A DNA stretch of 64,000 bases from Erythrocercus mccallii (Eukaryota > Chordata > Aves > Passeriformes > Dicruridae): NCBI GenBank assembly GCA_013397435.1, contig VZRG01000163.1:248001-312000 (forward strand), given 5' to 3'. The translations under genes and the position numbers were made by a program. The notes beneath the pieces were generated by a model. The model did not search any database. It saw only the letters and a list, made by a program, of their open reading frames with translations, and was not told where the DNA came from. Numbering within the stretch: position 1 is the first letter of the stretch; each line of letters opens with the position of its first letter. Of this stretch, positions 1-12,473 are shown piece after piece.

Positions 1-710
1 TCTCAAAGTTTAAAGAGTTCCTTCTGCCTTAAGCTTCTGTCCCGTGTAATCCCTGAGTTCTCACCAGGCATGAGTAGTTACCAAAGTCAGACATCATGCA
101 GCTTGGAAAAGACTGCATTGTTTTGTCTTCTGGGGGAGACAAACACCCAGACCTCAGCTTCCCTGAGGTGGGAAGGATATTCTATTTAGTTGATCAAAGG
201 CACAATGAGGGATGATTTATATCAAATATCCTGTGTAAGTGTGCTTGCTTTTCTGGAGAAGATATAACACTGTAGCAGGCTTATTTGTTCAACAGAGAGG
301 TTGATCTGTAGCTGGGAGCTGTGGGTCTAGTTTAAGTCCATGATTTTTCAAAGATCTTCAATGAAGTTCAGGATTTGAGCCTAGCTGATTTTTGTGGCCC
401 ACAGATGATTTACTTCTTTCTCTGTGTGTACAAGAGTCCTGCCAAACATTCAAATAAGATCTTCCAATCAAAAAAAATTATCTAGTATTTTCTGTAATCC
501 CTGTACAGGAATAGAAGGCCAGGTCCTAGTGAGCATTCAGTTCCTATAAGGCAATTACACAAGACCTGCCTTTTAGGTGGCTTGTTTCTGGAGAGGTAGG
601 CAGGACTAAACTGGGTTTCTATGTTGGCTGTCCTGGGCTTCCAATTCCTGGCTCCATCTGATTCCAAATTTCTCTTCATGTGAGAGACTCTGTACTCAGA
701 GGAGAAAAGG
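1..710. other. Unique AT-rich noncoding DNA
   Basis: No repeat family, RNA gene or convincing coding frame is recognised here. The open frame overlapping 482-790 on the minus strand runs into the CR1 fragment that starts near 711 and has no protein features. Confidence 0.6.
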
Positions 711-985
711 AGAATCATAGTTTTGTTTAGGTTGGAAGAGATGTCTGAGACTGAGTTTGACAGTAAACCAAACGCTGCCGAGTCCATCACTAAGCCATGT
801 CCCTAAATGTCACATCTACAAGTCTTTTAAATACCTCCAGTCTAAACCTCCCTGGCACAACTGAAGGCCATTTCCTCTTATCCTATCTCATCCAATGTGA
901 GAAGAGACCAGCCTGCACCTCTCTACAACTTCCTTTCAGGGGCTTAGAAAGAGTGATGAGGTTGGATCCCTGTACTGCTAAGGCA
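711..985 (-). mobile_element. CR1 LINE 3' fragment (minus orientation)
   Basis: Read on the plus strand, this begins with the remnant of a CR1 tail (AATCATAG at 713-720). It then follows the reverse complement of the CR1 3' end as I know it: the TTAGGTTGGAAGAGA block near 727-741, then the block ending in a compact stretch about small phrases such as CCATTTCCTCTTATCC near 868-883. It ends with the GAGAAGAGACCAGCCTGCACC block near 899-919. An internal piece of the usual 3' region seems to be missing around 838-843, so the copy is both 5'-truncated and internally deleted. Inactive. Subfamily not assigned; the right boundary is approximate. Confidence 0.85.
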
Positions 986-2443
986 GGCTAGTGAAACTTC
1001 TTGCCCCCACAAGTAAAGCTGCTTCCTGTCCAATCAGTCCCCAACCTGTTTTGTTACATAGGAGTTTTCCACCAGGGATCCAAAATTTTAATTTGTTTTT
1101 GAACAATGTTAATGTTCTGCCAGCCCATTCCTTCAGGCTGCCAGCATCCACTGACACACCAGCCCTGTCCTCCAGAGATTTACTGAAGCGTTGACTCCTC
1201 TTCATCTTGGTGCATACACAGAATTTGCTGTGTATTATGCACAAATGCATTGATTGTACAGCTCATTAATAAAGATACTATTTTCCTCCATGTACCCTGA
1301 AGGAAAGCTACTACGTGGCTGACAGCTGGACTTTATGCTGTTGTAATAAACTTTGAACCTGGTGGTCCAGCTAATTTGTTACCGAACATGAAGTCCACCT
1401 GAATCATATCAGTTAGACTGTAGACTGTTCTCATAGACAGCAACCTTGGTTCACAATAAAGTAGGTAAAGACATGGTTGAAAATAAGTTCCAAGAAAGCA
1501 ATCATTGGGAAACTGGAAGGAAGGAGAGATTCCACATTGCATCTCTTCTTAAGAGTCATCCAAGACCCACTCCTTTTCCAAATAGTTGTTATTTGAATAC
1601 AAGAAGAACTTATATAAAACTAAGGATGGCATCAAACTCAAATGAGCTTATAAGAATGCCGGGCCAGAATTCAAAATGATAATGAAAAAATGCCAAAGGT
1701 TCTCCCACAATGTGGGAATGTAAGAGATGCTCATTTAGCCCTCATTTAGTGGAGAAAAGTATGCCCACAGTCTGAGACATGACTGGGCTTCAAGACTCAA
1801 AGCTCTCTGAAGAGAGAAAAAATCAGTTTTGGAAGACCATGTCTAGGGACCGAGTATAGTCTGGTGGGGTTTGTGTGTGCTGTGCTGAGACAGCGATCCA
1901 TGGCACACAGCACTTGGCATGAAACAAATTGTATTGTCATAAGTGTGGTATTGCATGGAGATACACTTTGTGAATGTGTGTGTGCATGTGTCTCTTTTGC
2001 TGTCTGTAAACTTAACATGTTCTCCTTAGGTGTTACTACAAATAAAGCCCTTACAGGAACACTGGGATTCTCAATTCAAACTTGACAAAAGCTTTGCAAA
2101 TTCTATTCCATTTTATGTCTTCCCATGTTAGAAATATTTTCCTTTCCCTGTACAGTCCATGATAGCTCCGGATCCTGTTATTTGGAGAAATAACACTTCC
2201 TATGTGTCCCGTTTGTTTTTCATACATGAAAATAATGGGTGAGAGTTCTGTAAGAAGATAAAGCAAGATTTAGCTCTGTCTGGGTACAGTCAGAGAACAT
2301 ATCAAAAGTACCACTGGGCAGGAAAGTAGTTTCACAAGATCATGACAGTTGAAAATTAGGAATTATCTCTCTCCTTGTTGCTGGGGTTTTTTTGTACTTT
2401 TTTCATACATTTAAGTTAGAAACAATTACTTAAATTATGACAA
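986..2443. other. Unique noncoding DNA
   Basis: I recognise no gene or repeat. Three AATAAA hexamers occur on the plus strand (near 1268, 1345 and 1454) without any upstream coding sequence, so they are not evidence of a transcript end. A short TG-rich stretch lies near 1970-1990. Confidence 0.5.
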
Positions 2444-2500
2444 AGAATCCTAGAATCATAGAATTCTTAGGCTGGAAAAGACCTAAGAAAAAAGGTCTCA
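2444..2500 (-). mobile_element. CR1 LINE 3'-tip fragment (minus orientation)
   Basis: About 57 bp match the reverse complement of a CR1 terminus. The octamer-type tail appears as AATCCTAGAATCATAGAATT at 2446-2465 and is followed by the usual GGCTGGAAAAGACCT block. Only the extreme 3' tip is present. It points away from the larger plus-strand CR1 copy that starts about 100 bp to the right, so the two are separate or rearranged insertions. Confidence 0.8.
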
Positions 2501-2580
2501 AAACTGTCAAGAGCCAGGAGTCATCTTTTTTATCCAGATACTGCTATTACAAGATCCATTTTGCTTTGTTGCAGCCTTGA

Positions 2581-2610
2581 CATGAAGGCACATGAAGACA
2601 CATGAAGATA
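2581..2610 (+). repeat. 10-bp tandem repeat, three copies
   Basis: Three head-to-tail copies of CATGAAGRYA lie immediately upstream of a CR1 copy: CATGAAGGCA, CATGAAGACA and CATGAAGATA. The array is too short and too regular to be anything but a simple tandem duplication. Confidence 0.8.
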
Positions 2611-3272
2611 AGATTGAGAGCAGCACTGTGGAGAAGGACTTGGGGATGTTGGTTGACAAGTATGACGCAGCAAGCAATGTGCACTCATAGCCCAGAAAGC
2701 CAACCCTGTTCTGGGCTGCATCCAGAGCACTGTTGGCAGCAGATAGATGGAAGTGCTCCTCCCCCTCTACCCTGCTCTTGTGAGTCTCCAGCTGCAGGGC
2801 TGCATCCAGCTCTGGGGTCCCCAGCACAGGAAGGACATGGACCTGTTGGAGTGAGTCCAGAGGAAGATGGTCCAATGGCTGGAGCTCCTCTCCTATGCAA
2901 ACAGGCTGAGAGAGTTGGGGTTGTTGAGAAGGCTCCAGGGTGACCTTATAGCACCTTCTGGTACCTAAAGAGGGCTATGAGAGAGCTGAAGGACTTTTAC
3001 AAAGGCTGTAGTGACAGGACAAGTGGTAATGGCTTTAAACTGATAGAGGGTGGGTTTAAATTAGATATTAGGAAGATTTCTACTATGAGGTTTGCTGAGA
3101 CACTGGAACAGTTTTCCCAGAGATATTGTGGGTGCCCTATCCCTGGAAGCATTCAAGGCCATATTGGATAGAGTATTTGTACTCCCTTGTCTAATGGAAG
3201 GTGTCCCTACCCATGACAGGGAGTTTGGAACTAGATAATCTTCCACACCAAACCATTGTGTGATTCTAAGGT
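2611..3272 (+). mobile_element. CR1 LINE, 3' portion with end of ORF2 (plus orientation)
   Basis: This is a roughly 660-bp 5'-truncated CR1. The first part corresponds to the C-terminal end of the ORF2 reverse transcriptase: the segment reading GAGAAGGACTTGGGGATGTT near 2631-2650, then AGCCCAGAAAGCCAACCCTG near 2690-2709. It continues through CAGGCTGAGAGAGTTGGGGTT near 2903 and the TTAGATATTAGGAAGATTTC block near 3061. It ends in the usual CR1 3' region, with GGAACTAGATAATCTTCC near 3227 and a decayed octamer tail near 3255-3268. Small deletions and stops break the reading frame, so it is a dead copy. It is the best-preserved plus-strand CR1 in the window. Confidence 0.93.
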
Positions 3273-6200
3273 ACCACCTTTCCAATATGACAAAGGAATC
3301 ATTCAGCTTTCAAGGTTATTGAGATTGCTAGCTATGGGTGAGCTGTGATAGTTCTCTAGCAGGTGATGAAGCCATGAACCCAGTTCCCCATAGGATTTCA
3401 AATGGCTAACAAGTTGCAGCAAAAGTGCTCACTTAGTCTGAGCATTGAATGTTGTCCTATATATAGAAGACAAAAGACATGCTGCTGCTTTCATAAATGT
3501 TCTTCTGAATTATAAATGATTATTTAATAGATATGGGAATGTCTCTCATCTTTACTGAGATTAGTTGGTCTTGAAGAGGCTATTTCATTATCAGAAACAA
3601 GTGGGAACCACCACAGAAAATCTTTCCCACACCTTGTTGGGGTCAAGTGACTAGCTCTGAGAACTCATTATGACTTCTAATAAAAGCACAGCTCCTTGTT
3701 TCTAATTGCAGAACCTTGTTCAGACAATTCCTAATTTAAACACATGTAACACATAGAGGGATATAAAACCCACAGGTTATGACCCAAGAGCACTTGCACT
3801 TGGAAGGAGTCATTCAGACACATTGAAGTTTCTGATTTCAATCTGATCATTGACCCCCACAGTAGTGAACTTTATGCAAAGTGTGGCCTGAAAAGCTTTC
3901 GTAGGAAAAAGCTTGTGGTTTTGGAAGTTTTACTTTTTCCCCTGATTACAGTGAGAGTCAGTAACATAATCCAGCTTAAAATCTCAAACATAGTCAAGTG
4001 CAAATGTGAAGAGATGAGCAATCAAGTCCCACACAGATAAAGGTTTGGAAGTCAAGAGTGTTTTTGCTGTAGATTGTATAAGACTGGCTGAAAATTACTG
4101 CTGAAGGATAGCTTGGTTCTGACAGCTGACAGAACCTTCTTGCTTCATGGATACAGTCATTCCATATGTTTAGCTTTACCTGCTCTTTTCAAGACAAAAA
4201 AGCAGTTTAGCTTCTTTTAGAACTCCTTAACAGATAACATAACAAATGTTAAAATAGCTGTTATAAAATGTTATTAACAAATAGCTGTGCAATAATTTTT
4301 CTAGTTGTGCTTCATCATTCTACTTCAGCTCAGTTGGATCATTGAGACTTTTTGCAGTGCAAATCAGGATGACAACTGACCAACAATTTATTCTCTGCAT
4401 GTGTTCAGTAAGTCAGTCTCGGTGCTTGTGGAAAATACTCTTTTTGTTCATCAACAATCTGATGCAAGACAACTTGTTCTCCTTGTTTGACTCTCACTTC
4501 CTGCCCAGTCAGAAATAGTCATACTTCTACTGTGCTGTACTAATATGTTTGAGGTACCTATTGAATACACTTGATGCTCCAGATTCTTTTACAGTATAGG
4601 AGTCATAACTTCTGTAACATCATTAGTAATGGTAGTAAATTCACAGCTCTGTGATTGACATAAACTGTTAGTACACATTATGTTCTGAAGCATTGTGATT
4701 AGAATGAAACCTTTCCCAGTCATACAGAGCACTGTGCACTCTCACTCATCATGTTATGAGGAATAAGTTTCAAACCTGTCATCTTGCAACTATGAAACAA
4801 TATCTTAAATTTTATCTTACTTGTGATTTTTCGTAAGAAGCTTCACTGGCACCTGAAGGGAAATGTATACTGTGAAATAAGAATTAAATGACATTAACCA
4901 AAAAGTTTATTTGATGCAAAGAAATGGGCAAGCAAACAAATAAAAACAACTTGAAATAATTCTGCTTTCAAATTCTCATCACTTTTCATCCGAATTGAAG
5001 ATTTTGGCTTTCAGTATCAGAATAAAATGGAACTGAAGAAACATTTCTACTTCATTATGTGCAGCAAAAAAGGATTGACAATAGAGAACTATTTTCCACC
5101 TCTCATGTGTATATGGTCATTATTTATTGGAGGCTGTTTTGTAACACAATGACCATCTGTCAGTAAGCACTGAAAACACTCAATCATGCTGGCTGTTACT
5201 GTTAAAATGCCATAATCATTGACTGCTGTGAGGGATTAATAGATTTTTTTTTTTTGCTAAAAACAATTACATATTTAGAAGGCCAACTCTCATTGAAGTT
5301 GGTATAAATCCTGCTTCACTGGAATCCAGCTATCATCTCTAGATTTATAGAAAGGTTGCAGATGTCAGTCGTTGACCCAGACCTTTAATGAAAGGATGTC
5401 AGGGAAGGAGCTCCTTTTCAGTTTTTGATTTTTTTTTAAATACCTGTGACAAAAAAGAAAATGCCTAATTAATTTTCATAATGAAAATAACTGACGCCGT
5501 TTTCTTCCCACATTGAAGGGATAGCTCAGAATTATGATCTGCTATTCTACAACAAGTTACATATAGTTGTTCTTTGAGAGGTTCTGTTTACAGTTGTTCA
5601 TTAAGCTGTTCATTTGAATGTTGCATCACATTTCTTTGTGCACTTGGTTTGGAGAATGGATGCTCAAATGAACCAGCAGCTGTAGCCAGAAACACAGAAT
5701 TAAAACTGGGTGTAATTCTTCACAAACCAGAATAATTAAACCCTCCAGGGAAAGTCTGGAATGAGATTCATTTAAATGCAGCCATGTGATTACAAGTGCA
5801 CTATTAACAATTTTTTTAATATATAGAAAGAGAAACAATTCCCTCAGGGTGGCAGAATGAGTGAGAAATATGGCCTATACATTGAAGGTCATATGCAACA
5901 CAGGGGTGGGAAAATATTTCTTAATTGAAACCCCCCTCCCCCCATATAATTTATTGTGCCTTGGGTAATAATTACTTAGCCTGTTAAAATGCTTGACTCA
6001 GATAATGATTTAGTCAGTAAGTATTAGACATTTCAACTGAAGGAGGAACAGGAAAGCAAAAGGAGGGAGTGATAAGGGAACTGTAGTCTTGAAAGAAATT
6101 GAGTGTCTCCAAGGAGTCTTCAGAAACTGACAAACACTTTTTCTTTCTTGGGCTATTGAGGAGCCTACAGATGCTCAGCATTTCCCACAGAAGGATGTGA

Positions 6201-6372
6201 TATGTAAGGGACCTGGTCTGTAAGGTTGTTGTCTCATAAATCCTCATGCCTTCGTTGAATCTTGTCTCTCATTTCCTATTTCTCTTTGGTGCTGAAAAAT
6301 GCTTACATGGCACACTGACTTTTGAAACAGGTAAGTTGTGTGCAAGTCCAAAGCCCCTATCACCCCATCACA
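3273..6372. other. Unique AT-rich noncoding DNA
   Basis: Three kilobases without a recognisable gene or repeat, and with few open frames of any length. A C-run (5931-5943) gives a G-rich minus strand but too few separate G-tracts for a classic quadruplex. Confidence 0.5.
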
Positions 6373-6556
6373 AGGTGGTCAGACCTAGTAACAGGCTGCC
6401 CAGGGAAGTGGTAGAGTCATCATCCCTGGGAGTGTTCAAGAAACAACCACACGTGGCACTTTGTGCTGTAGTTTAGTTGACAAGGATGAGTTTGGTCAAA
6501 GGTTGGACTCAACGGTCTTGGAGCTCTTTTCCAACCCTGATGAGTCTATGATTCCA
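6373..6556 (+). mobile_element. CR1 LINE 3' fragment (plus orientation)
   Basis: The frame here still spells the end of CR1 ORF2 (NRLPREVVESSSLGVFKK, encoded near 6391-6445). This is followed by the CR1 3' UTR with GGTTGGACTCAACGGTCTTG near 6502-6521 and a tail TGATGAGTCTATGATTCC ending near 6556. The tail sequence differs from the copy at 2.6 kb, suggesting another CR1 subfamily. Heavily truncated and inactive. Confidence 0.9.
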
Positions 6557-8818
6557 TGTGTGAGAGAGTAGGCAAGGCATGAGCACAGAAGCAACAAGAA
6601 AAGGGAATATCGTAGCACACACAATGCTGCATGTTCCTTCCCTCCTTCCTTACATGCCCAGCATGGAGTAGGAGAAGAAAGGGAGAAAGAAATGAAGCTG
6701 TGCCATGTGGCCTGACAAAATCATAGTCATTATAATGTCATTTGCATGTACTCGCAGGTAGCTAGGTGTGAGTAGTTAGATGAACAGTCAGAAGTTGAAA
6801 TTTGGTATGTCCAGATCTTCACACTTACCAGTCCCCAGAAGAAAAGGTCTGCTGAAAGCAACTGCACCTGCCCACCCCTGTGCCCTCGTCTCTAGAAGGC
6901 ATGACAACCACTCTCCCAAAAGGCCACCAGGTGTCATCTGCATGCAACTACCTGTCCTTAGAGTGTTAAACCTTTACTGGTTTGACCACGTACAACCTTG
7001 TGACACACTAGCATTTCGTGAGCTATGTAGACCTGGAGACATTACTTTAACAGTTTGTAACATGAATATAACCCTTGCCTGGCATCTTTTCCAGTTTACG
7101 AGCTTGCTATAGGCTGATGATAATTTATCCAAACCTGTATATCACTCACAGTTTTTGTCAGCCATTCATCTAAACAAATTATGTCCTGGTAGTCAAGCTC
7201 CACAGTCAGTCATTTTTGGAAGCAGGTGACTAGTCCCCTAAGTCACAAGGGATTGCTTCAGTTTCCTGCTCAGATGACATAAGCCTTATAAACACAAGCT
7301 TAAGTTACTAGGCTTTGAGTCACAGGCTGACAAAAGTAAGAGCATGATAAGAAGAGCAATCCCACAAGCAGAAGACCAGGACAGGCTTATAAGCCCATTG
7401 CCCTCAGGTGCAACTATCACCTTAAAAGTGATAATAATTCAGGGAGTCCTAAGCAACAGATTTCCAAGGGCTTGCAGTTCTGAGTATTGAGAAGAATTGT
7501 TCAAAAGATTTATTAACACACAGAAAAATAGTTTATAGGAATAACAGTAAATAAGCCCCAAAGAGTTTCCAAAAAAATTGAGCTGTATCTTTCCATTTAC
7601 ATGAATATTACTTTCAACTCCTTATGTGACTGCTAACTGCTAAAATAATATACAGGACATTGTATTTACTGTGCTTTTTTTATACATTATACATAATCTG
7701 ACACCAGTGGGGGTGATGAGATGTCTTAGGTTAAGAAGTGACACTGTATGACATTTAGCTTTTGTGATATGATGAGGTAATGTGACATGACATGAGCATA
7801 TGCCATGAACCAAAGGTTAGAATAGATTCAAATAGATACACCTGCTTTCAGCCTGACCAGATACTGCCAATTTGTAAAAAGTCTTCCTGACCATGCATAT
7901 ATTTCTGACAAAAATTGATGGCCATGACATAGATGTATTAATTCACTGGCAGAGAAGCTTACCACCTACTTATCCATAACATCTTTCTACCTAATGGAAA
8001 TTGATTGGAAAAAATTTCTTCTCCTCAGAAGCTTTACTTACTTGCATATTTAATTTTGGGCAGCTGCCTGTGCCAGACTCAGGGAGATCATGTCTAACTG
8101 AAGGGCAGAATATCCCTCTTTCGATATCCACTACTGGCTCACACAGGAACAATGAATATATTGTCTCTACTCATGTGGCCTGAGGGATCACTTATTCTAC
8201 GCTGTATGTCCTTGATGGTACTCTACTTCACCCAGTCCTGAACCCCCCATTCATTTAGGGGATTTGTTGAAACTTGCTGTCACTGTCTTCTTGTATGTCT
8301 TAATATGCTCTGGCTGAAGACCACAGCCTGAGGAGGAAAGGCAGATGGTATACGACTAGATTCAGTTTCAGGGATGGAGAAGCTGGCAGGCACATTCACA
8401 TCCCACAACTTCGGCAGAGCCAAAAGGACTTACCAAAACTGGGACTTGCACAGAACACACAGACACCCAAGGCTAAAGCTGTGATCCTGCTCAGCTGTTC
8501 AAATTTTGCTAAATTCCATTTCAATATTTCAGTTTAAAGTTTTCCAAATACATTGAGTAACACCTCAGTTCATGCACAGCCCTCCTCAAGTCTTGGCAGA
8601 TGGAAATAAGACAGTCTCTATTCTGCAGCACTGAATTATAAAATACGGCTGGACTTTGTCATATGTTTCCTATGTAAGCTCAGAGTTCTTTCAGATGCAA
8701 AGAAGACCTTTCACAATATTGCAAAAAATAGGGTGTTGGAGGTCAGCAAGCCAAATCATCCTTTCATATACTGAGTCAGGGCCAATAAGATCTACTCTCT
8801 GCAGGTCTTCACTGACAG
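6557..8818. other. Unique noncoding DNA
   Basis: No gene or known repeat was recognised. An octamer-like ATTTGCAT (POU-factor motif) occurs near 6740. Isolated, it carries little weight. Confidence 0.5.
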
Positions 8819-9270
8819 GTCATAGAATCATGGAATCATAGAATCATAGAATATACCTAATTGGAAGGCACGTACAAAGATCATCGAAGTCAACTCCTGA
8901 CCCTTCACAGGACAACAGGTATAACACCATGTGCCTGGAAGCGTTTTCCAAGCACTTCTTGGACTCTGTCAGGTATGGTGCTGTTTCCCTGGGTCTGCTC
9001 CAGTGCCCAACCACCCTCTAGGTGAAACACCTTTTGCTGAAATCCAACCTAACCCTCCCCTAATTCCACTTCATGCCATTTCCTCAAGTGCTGTTACTGG
9101 CCATGAGAGTGAAGACATTTGTACCTGTCCTCCACTTTCCCCATGAGGATACTGAAGACCACAATAAGGTCTCCCCTCTGCAGGCTGAACAAACCAAACA
9201 AATCTTAGCCCAAAACTGCACACAATATTCAGGGTAAGGCCATACCAGTGTAGAGTAGAGCAGGACCTGC
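8819..9270 (-). mobile_element. CR1 LINE 3' fragment with intact octamer tail (minus orientation)
   Basis: The left edge is the cleanest CR1 terminus in the window, about four direct copies of the 8-bp tail unit (ATAGAATC on the plus strand) at 8820-8853. It continues with the reverse complement of a CR1 3' region: AGATCATCGAAGTCAACTCC near 8878, CTGCTCCAGTGCCCAACCACC near 8995, CTCCCCTCTGCAGGCTGAAC near 9170, and ACCAGTGTAGAGTAGAGCAGGA near 9244. The copy is 5'-truncated at about 9270-9290. Tail preservation suggests it is younger than the copy at 30.1-31.0 kb. Confidence 0.93.
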
Positions 9271-12155
9271 TCTTACACACCATCAGTGTGTTATACACTG
9301 CTACAACTCCAGTTTCCTTTTCTATAGTTCCACCCTTCTAACAAGTAAGAATTTCTTTCTAGTAACCAAAATAATTATTTTTTTTATAATGAAGTTGATT
9401 TCCTCACGCTTTCCCTTGTGACTACACAGGTTCATTACTTATTTTCACCTTTATATGCATATGTTATCATGGTGAAGCCTTATTTGAGTGAGAGGATGGA
9501 GAAAAAAAAAATAAATAAACCCGACAGCAGAGATATTTCAGGAATGTGTCTTGCAAGAAAAGCTCATGGATTTGCATGTTTTATCACAGTGTCCAAAGCT
9601 ACTGAGTTTATGAACTGTAGCATTTTGAAGCCAGATCTCTCAATGTAATACCGCTGACACCAACAGATGCCTTTGTAGATTTGGATGTCAAGCTGTGATT
9701 CCTCTTACTTAACTGTCTTACAAGGAGATGAACACTTCAGGCTTTCTACACTGGCTGAGACGCAAGCACATTTAAAGGACAATTTATTTCACCTTCTTGG
9801 ATATGTGCCTTAGGCATCCAATGTTTTCTGTTCACAACAGAATCAAACTGGACAACAAGCTTAGATTATACTCAACTTTTAGCTTTTAGATGTGAGAAGA
9901 AATTAACTTCAGTACAGTAAATTAATAGAAATAATTTGTTAATAGATACTTCAGAGCTGAAAAGAAACAAAAGATCAACATTCTCAGAGCGCTCTCTGCT
10001 AAATATCACTGAGATTTGTACAACTGCAACTAAATTTGCCCATTTTCTGATATTTACTTTTAATACTGACATCATCATCATTTTGCCGACAAAGTCAATG
10101 AATCTTCAGCACTAGTAACATAAGAAGTCAGAGGTAGAACAGAAGTTTTCATTATGCTAGTCAATTGCTGTCATTAGTTGTTTTTAATTATCATGCTTAT
10201 GGAATTTAAAGTTCTAAAATGTATGGACACTGCCTTATTGTTTACTTTTTTACCGACTTGTCTGATCCAGGTTTGTATATGCACTTTTTTCTTGGTGTAA
10301 AAGTTTTACAGCAGTCAGAGCAATTTGATCACCTAGAAATGTTCAGTAGCAAAGTAGCAATTAGATGAATAAATTAAAATGCCCCTTCATACTTGGTGTT
10401 TGGCTCTAACCTCAAGAATTTTAACTGAAATATTAGTTGGGCCCTTAGCTGTGGCCTGAATTTATCCCCCACTCACTGAGAAGAAACATTTTTCTCATTG
10501 TCTCTGCTTCATTAACCCTGCTCTGGCATATTGCTAAATTTGAAAGAGCCTTTAAGCTGCCATTTTTGTATTCATTGTTACTAATTATCCTTTCACATCT
10601 TTGATTGTGCTTTTATTACTTTAGTTCTCAAAACTGAAACTGATTATACCAGCTTCTTGTTCTAGTTTTTGTTTTGTTCTGACATAAAGGACAAATGTGT
10701 TGTAATGTGCATTCTCAGAGGAAAAATCAAAGTATAAAGGAAACTGATTATGGGAATGTTTTAAATAAGTGCACTGTTCTCAAGATCAAATATTAGAGAG
10801 TGGATTAAAAATTGGTTTTGTTTTTCTCTCTATAATCAATTCAAAGTTAATTCGATTCAGTATATGTCCTTTTTCCTATTGACTTTTTGTGTTATTGCTC
10901 CTGTTTGATTACTGGTTTTCTAGCATGTCTCAGGCTTTTTGGCTATTATTTTCTTCTTTTTTTTTTTTGCTTCTTCTCATTTAGCTGCTTCTAAATTCCT
11001 TTTAATTAAAAAAAATAATCACAGATGCAATATTTTATCTTACTTTATGAACACAATTAATTCTGCAGAGCACCAGAATGGTTACTGGACAGGCAGTATC
11101 CCCTTTCCCTCAAAAGGACCATCTAGGGTCAAACAAGGCTATGTGGTGAATTCATATGCATGAACTGCACAGATGAAGGTCATTTTGGCCACAAAACCAT
11201 CACAGAACAGTTTTTAATCAACATTTCATTTGCATGCAAAAAAATAAACACCTTGTAAGTTGAGGTTTCTCTTGACTAAACGGATCTTTAATTACTCAAA
11301 ACCAGAGTCCAGGAAACAGAGTGATGTGCAGATACAAGATTGCATGCTCATTCTTCAAGTGTCTGGACATCTGAGCCATGGTCTCCTGTACAAATTGTGC
11401 ATGCTCTGAAATATCTAAAGAGCTATATTGAGTATTAAGGCATAAAATGTATCAGTGTCTTGACCACTTGCTGCCCACCTGCCAGCTGCCTTCTGTGGGT
11501 TTGCTTGCTGCCGTATTCAGTGGTTTAGAATTTACATTCCAGTCACAGGGACAACTGGGAACAAGAGAACAAGAGGAAACATAGCAAGGATATCCCCTCC
11601 TGTTGTTATGCAAACCCTGATTCCTCTGATATTCCTGTGACAGATTCTGAATGCTGGGGTCTGCATGCTATTAGAATATTTAATATAATCCAAAATGACA
11701 CTACAGGAAAGTGAGTTAGTCCTCCTTATTTCCTTGACAATTCCCTAGATTAACACTTGCAGCAGCTGCTATTCCAAAAGTAACTTTCTGATGAGGTCAC
11801 TGTGCAAAGGTGACACTTTGTCTTTATTTGCTGGAAGGTACCAAAGCAAAATCTTGGAAGGTACCATAGCAATTAGATATTAAAACTGTATTTTAAGTAC
11901 ATTACTTCACTTAAAATAAAAATAGAGCCTCCAAAACAAACAAACTGAAAATACATACACTTCATTAAGTGGCTTTAGAGTCCTGCATATATGCCACCTT
12001 ATTTTCCTTGCTGTCAGACACTATATAGTGGCAGAAAGTAAAAAAGGTAATGAGCCTCATTTCACAATGCCATGCAGAAGACTAAATCTTGAATCATTCA
12101 TTCCACAAATCTTCTTGGTGACTGGATGTTTGCTTTATGAGGAAATTGATTTCCT
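9271..12155. other. Unique AT-rich noncoding DNA
   Basis: No gene or known repeat was recognised. A 23-bp near-perfect tandem duplication at 11832-11877 is listed separately. ATTTGCAT-type octamers occur near 9572 and 11228. Confidence 0.5.
11832..11877 (+). repeat. 23-bp tandem duplication
   Basis: Two adjacent copies begin TGGAAGGTACCAAAGCA and TGGAAGGTACCATAGCA, one starting at 11832 and the other at 11855. This is a local duplication with no sign of function. Confidence 0.75.
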
Positions 12156-12473
12156 TTAATATCTTCCAATAAAGTCTGGCTTTTCGAGGTTGATCTTTTC
12201 AATGGGCACCTTCATCAGCAAGTTTTGGAAAGCATCAGAGCCAGGGGGTCCTCCTTCTGCTGCATTGACAAGGGCCTGCACATCAGCTCTATAGCTCCTG
12301 ACACTCTGAGACGGACCTCATATGGTGTTAAACCCACACATCGGTTGCTATTTTCAAAACTGCCCTGTAGTTCCAGGCATCTGAATTGCTTCAGCAGCCA
12401 TGTAGAACTCAACTTCTGGTCTTGGACCAGCTTTTGCAAAGAAACCTGAAGCAAATCCCAAAGAGAAACTGCG
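12156..12473 (-). pseudogene. Possible decayed coding remnant, unidentified
   Basis: On the minus strand one frame is open for 53 codons from 12317 down to a TAA at 12156-12158. Its composition looks like protein: it contains SYRADVQALVNAAEGG and ends PIEKINLEKPDFIGRY. The same frame upstream (12473-12357) is open for 39 codons and contains FFAKAGPRPEVEFYMAAEA. In-frame stops at 12474, 12354, 12348 and 12318 break it, and it has no ATG in a sensible position. A second minus-strand frame of 99 codons overlaps it at 12215-12514 and looks less protein-like. I do not recognise the family. No poly-A tract follows on the minus strand, so a processed pseudogene is not demonstrated. It could be a degraded exon, a pseudogene, or chance. 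Confidence 0.25.

Noticed and set aside
1268..1460. Three AATAAA signals as a transcript end
   Set aside because: No coding sequence or exon upstream. The hexamer is frequent in AT-rich DNA.
8820..8853. Short direct repeats resembling a repeat array
   Set aside because: They are the 8-bp tail units of CR1, with no spacers, so this is not a CRISPR array.
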